From CAVSWN01 sp046728115 (lineage in GTDB: Bacteria > Acidobacteriota > Vicinamibacteria > Vicinamibacterales > CAVVIG01), in NCBI GenBank assembly GCA_046728115.1, contig JBKPDW010000527.1:1-5834 (forward strand): DNA of 5,834 nucleotides, written 5' to 3'. A program made the translations under genes and the position numbers. This document shows, in pieces, positions 2,915 through 5,834 of this stretch (positions within the stretch are counted from its first letter, which is position 1; every line of letters starts with the position of its first letter). The notes beneath the pieces are model-generated. The model did not search any database, was not told where the DNA came from, and saw only the letters and a list, made by a program, of their open reading frames with translations.

Positions 2915-5791
2915 ATGGCAGGTCGTCCGCTACGAGTCGTCGGGATCCTGTTGGCGCTGCTCGCGATGCCCGTCGCGCTGGCCGCGCAAACCGTCAGCGC
3001 CACGACCGGCGCGATGAACGGCAAAGCGACGGACAAAACCAACGCCGTCTTGCCTGGTGTGACCGTGACGATCTCGAGCCCGTCGCTCATGGGCACACGT
3101 ACGGCCGTCACCGCTGAGGACGGCACGTATCGCTTTCCCGCCATTCCACCCGGCGACTACACCGTCACGTTCGAGCTCACCGGGTTCGCGACGGTGACCC
3201 ACGAGGGCATCCGCGTCGCGCTCGGATTCACGGCGACCGTCAACGGCGAGCTGGGCGTCGCGTCGCTGCAGGAGAACGTGACGGTCACCGGCGCGTCGCC
3301 GGTCGTGGATACGCAGTCGACGGCGATCACCACCAACTTCGATGCCCGGACGCTCGCGAGCCTGCCGAGCGCCAGAGACATGTGGGCGATCCTCGCCGAA
3401 TCGCCCGCGGTGAGCCTGACGCGCATCGACGTCGGCGGGAGCGCGGCGGGCACGCAGACCGGATACACCGTCTACGGCACGAGCGGACAGAACCGGCCGA
3501 CCGTCGAAGGCATCGTGGCGACGGAGGGAACCGACGCCGCCGGGTTCTACTACGACTACGGATCGTTCGAGGACGTCAACGTCGAGACGGCGGCGCACAG
3601 CGCCGAGATGCCGTGGCCCGGCGTGCAGTCGATGTTCGTGGCAAAGTCGGGCGGCAACACGTATCACGGCAGCTGGTACAGCGATTACGAGAACAAGAAC
3701 TGGCAGGCGTTCAACGTCGACGACAGCCAGATCAAGCGCGGCGCGCAGGGCAGCCCGCCCGGCGTGACGCCGCCGCTCGGCCCCGGCGACCTGAACCGCA
3801 CGTCGAGCTATCACGACATCAACACCGATGCGGGCGGCTTCATCCGAAAGGACCGCGTGTGGTGGTACGGATCGTTCCGCAATCAGAACGCCGCGGCGCA
3901 GTACGCCAACTTCCCGGTCATGCCGCACGTGACCGACCTGCTCAATTTCAGCGGCAAGGGCACCTATCAGCTCACGAAGAACAACAAGCTCGTGGCGTTC
4001 GCCACGGCGAACCGCAAGCATCAGCCGACGCGCCTCGACTCCTTCCAGCTCGGGAACACCACCGACATCAATACGTCCACCGTGTCGACGTGGGAACAGC
4101 TGTACTGGGCCTGGGTGTGGAAGGGCGAATGGAACTCGGTGCTCAGCGACAAGCTGTTCGTCGAATTCCGCGGCGGCGAGTTCGGCTACAACTGGCCGAA
4201 CCATTCGAACGGCGCCCAGCCGCGCTACGAGGATCGCGGCAACAACTTCGTGTCGGGCAGCAATCGCGAATGGGAACGCGACCGGCGGCGCGATCAGGGA
4301 CTGGGCTCACTCAGCTATTTCAAAGACGGGTGGGGCGGCAGTCACAACTTCAAGTTCGGCGGCGACATCTTCCGCGAAACGGTCAACGAGTACTGGTTCG
4401 ACGGGTACTCGGGCGACGTGGTGCACATGCTGAACAACGGCGTCCCCCTCGAGGTATATCTGATCGATGCACCGTCGGCGTCGCTGAATGGCCTCTGGAC
4501 GTACTCGGCGTTCGCGAACGATATCTGGCGCGTCAACAACCGTCTGACGCTCAACGTCGGCGCGCGGTTCGATCGCTATCGCGCGTTCCTGCCGGCGCAG
4601 GAACACGGCGTGAGCCGCTGGAACAAGACGCCGGTCAGCTTCGCCGCGGTCGAGGACGTTCTGCACTTCAACCTCGGGTCCCCGCGCGTCGGAGCGACGT
4701 ACGACATTGCGGGCAACGGGAAGACGGTCGTGAAGTTCAATTACGGGAAATACTGGTGGAATCCGGGTGCCGATTTCCTGTTGAACAACGCCAATCCCAA
4801 CTCGCTGGTCTGGTGGAGGCGGTACGCCTGGAGCGATCCCAACGGCAACAAACTCTACGACGCGGGCGAGGAAGGCCAGCTGATTCAGACACAGGGCGGA
4901 CCCACCGAATCGCTCGACCCGAGCATCAGGGACACCTACACGAAAGAGGCGGCGGTCTGGTTCGAGCGCGAGATCATGACGAACTTCGGCGTCCGCACCG
5001 GATTCCTCTGGCGCGGCCAGCGCGATCGCTACGGCCGCGTGAACGTCAACCAGCCGTTCGAGGCGTTCAACGTGCCGGTCGCGATTCGCGATCCGGGTCC
5101 TGACGGCGTCCTGGGCAATGCCGACGATGGGCCGAATATCAACGGATTCAACCTCGACGCGGCGCATCTTGCGCTGTCGCCGCTCAACGTGACAAAGAAC
5201 GTGCCGGTGACGGACGACTACTACACGTGGGAAGCGACGGCCAACAAGCGATTCAGCCGGCGGTGGTCCATGCTCGCCACTTATTCGATCACGAAGAGCA
5301 AGGACAATGCGGGCACGTACTTCGGACAGCGTGTTCGGACGAACACGCTGGTGCTGACGCCGAACGATCTGATCAACACCGAGGACAACCGCTACGTGTT
5401 CACCACGTGGACTGCCAAGATTCATGGGACGTACGAGGCGCCGTACGCGGTCAAGCTGACGCCGATCCTCCGGTTGCAGGCCGGGCAGCCGATTGGACGG
5501 GCGTTCGTGCCGCTCACGGCGTCGCGCTTCAACTACAGTACGTCGGTTACGGTGCTGGCGGAGCCTATCGGCACACGCCACCAGGACAACATCGCGTTGT
5601 TCGATCTGCGGGCCGAGAAGATCTTCAAGCTTCGAGGCGGACTGAGCGTGTCCGGATTCCTCGATGCGTTCAACATGTTCAACTCGAACGCGGAACAGAA
5701 CACGAGCTACACTTCAGGCACGTCGTTCCTGCGCCCGTTGAACATCATCCCGCCGCGGATTGTCCGGATCGGCGCGCGATTGACGTTCTGA
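2915..5791 (+). CDS. TonB-dependent receptor, Oar-like, with carboxypeptidase-regulatory-like domain
   Basis: A 958-residue outer-membrane protein expected to take up a large or scarce substrate using TonB-ExbBD energy; the substrate cannot be told from sequence. Residues 1-23 or 24 are a Sec signal peptide (hydrophobic ILLALLAMPVALA, cleavage near ALA-AQ). About 32-112 is a CarboxypepD_reg beta-sandwich (DKTNAVLPGVTVTI, then GTYRFPAIPPGDYTVTFELTGF). From about 115 to 240 comes the plug region (VTVTGASPVVDTQSTAITTNFDARTL, RPTVEGI, SGGNTYHGSWY). The rest is an aromatic-rich beta-barrel ending IVRIGARLTF, a beta-signal with terminal Phe. Two acidic loops look metal-binding: DPNGNKLYDAGEEG (641 onward, DxNxNxxxDxGE) and DPGPDGVLGNADDG (726 onward). 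No separate TonB box is obvious. Length is typical for the Acidobacteriota paralogues. It has its own promoter and no SusD-like partner in the window. Confidence 0.93.
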   Translation: MAGRPLRVVGILLALLAMPVALAAQTVSATTGAMNGKATDKTNAVLPGVTVTISSPSLMGTRTAVTAEDGTYRFPAIPPGDYTVTFELTGFATVTHEGIRVALGFTATVNGELGVASLQENVTVTGASPVVDTQSTAITTNFDARTLASLPSARDMWAILAESPAVSLTRIDVGGSAAGTQTGYTVYGTSGQNRPTVEGIVATEGTDAAGFYYDYGSFEDVNVETAAHSAEMPWPGVQSMFVAKSGGNTYHGSWYSDYENKNWQAFNVDDSQIKRGAQGSPPGVTPPLGPGDLNRTSSYHDINTDAGGFIRKDRVWWYGSFRNQNAAAQYANFPVMPHVTDLLNFSGKGTYQLTKNNKLVAFATANRKHQPTRLDSFQLGNTTDINTSTVSTWEQLYWAWVWKGEWNSVLSDKLFVEFRGGEFGYNWPNHSNGAQPRYEDRGNNFVSGSNREWERDRRRDQGLGSLSYFKDGWGGSHNFKFGGDIFRETVNEYWFDGYSGDVVHMLNNGVPLEVYLIDAPSASLNGLWTYSAFANDIWRVNNRLTLNVGARFDRYRAFLPAQEHGVSRWNKTPVSFAAVEDVLHFNLGSPRVGATYDIAGNGKTVVKFNYGKYWWNPGADFLLNNANPNSLVWWRRYAWSDPNGNKLYDAGEEGQLIQTQGGPTESLDPSIRDTYTKEAAVWFEREIMTNFGVRTGFLWRGQRDRYGRVNVNQPFEAFNVPVAIRDPGPDGVLGNADDGPNINGFNLDAAHLALSPLNVTKNVPVTDDYYTWEATANKRFSRRWSMLATYSITKSKDNAGTYFGQRVRTNTLVLTPNDLINTEDNRYVFTTWTAKIHGTYEAPYAVKLTPILRLQAGQPIGRAFVPLTASRFNYSTSVTVLAEPIGTRHQDNIALFDLRAEKIFKLRGGLSVSGFLDAFNMFNSNAEQNTSYTSGTSFLRPLNIIPPRIVRIGARLTF

Positions 5792-5825
5792 CCGCTTCGA
5801 GGGAGCAGGCAGCGGGACTGCAAAC

Positions 5826-5831
5826 GGAGGA
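5826..5831 (+). promoter_or_regulatory. Possible Shine-Dalgarno of a next gene beyond the window
   Basis: GGAGGA lies 34 nt after the receptor stop and 3 nt before the window end. It could serve a co-directional gene starting just outside. No coding sequence can be seen, so this is tentative. No terminator hairpin was seen between 5792 and 5834. Confidence 0.3.
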
Positions 5832-5834
5832 TCT

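Noticed and set aside
3382..5103. A 573-residue plus-strand open frame inside the receptor gene, and two 424-residue minus-strand frames at 2930-4204 and 4307-5581
   Set aside because: All are Arg/Ala-rich, lack recognisable domains, and overlap a well-supported receptor with signal peptide and beta-signal. Long shadow frames are expected in high-GC genes with strong third-position bias.

Overview
The window is a high-GC bacterial segment. The best-supported gene is an Oar-like TonB-dependent receptor with an N-terminal carboxypeptidase-regulatory-like domain, in the style that is heavily expanded in Acidobacteriota (Vicinamibacteria-like soil lineages). Sec and lipoprotein-type leaders and an outer-membrane beta-barrel show a diderm. 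The phylum assignment is inference from protein style and base composition, not from a marker gene.

The left third (1-1311) is a mobile-element graveyard. It opens with the 3' part of a DDE integrase/transposase reading frame. A group II intron interrupts that frame at 143/144. The intron begins GTGTGCC and carries a candidate EBS1 loop (362-368) that is perfectly complementary to the last seven exon bases (137-143). Candidate domain II and III stems follow, and then a reverse transcriptase/maturase ORF. That ORF is cut off right after the first catalytic-aspartate motif (ends about 1157). The YADD motif, maturase/thumb, any endonuclease domain and intron domains V-VI are absent, so the intron is dead here. 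The sequence then runs into the 3' tail of an unrelated, unidentified reading frame (to 1311).

The middle (1342-2011) holds a small putative lipoprotein on the minus strand. It is followed by the C-terminal remnant of a sensor histidine kinase on the plus strand, which carries an apparent 1-nt deletion in its ATP-binding G2 box. The lipoprotein therefore sits between two gene fragments, as expected of a rearranged accessory locus.

Next is an apparently intact type II toxin-antitoxin pair (2044-2670), a Phd/YefM-like antitoxin followed 3 nt later by a PIN-domain VapC-like toxin. An AT-rich promoter/operator with a perfect TATAAT lies so close to the antitoxin ATG that the transcript should be leaderless, and repeated GCTAT/ATAGC half-sites overlap the -10 box, which suggests autoregulation.

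The right half (2915-5791) is one large TonB-dependent receptor gene with its own good sigma70-type promoter, a strong Shine-Dalgarno sequence, a signal peptide and a C-terminal beta-signal. A purine-rich GGAGGA at the very end of the window may be the ribosome-binding site of a further co-directional gene outside the window. Apart from the toxin-antitoxin pair, the genes do not look like parts of one pathway. No clearly new system was identified; the most informative signals are the intron/target pairing and the leaderless toxin-antitoxin promoter.
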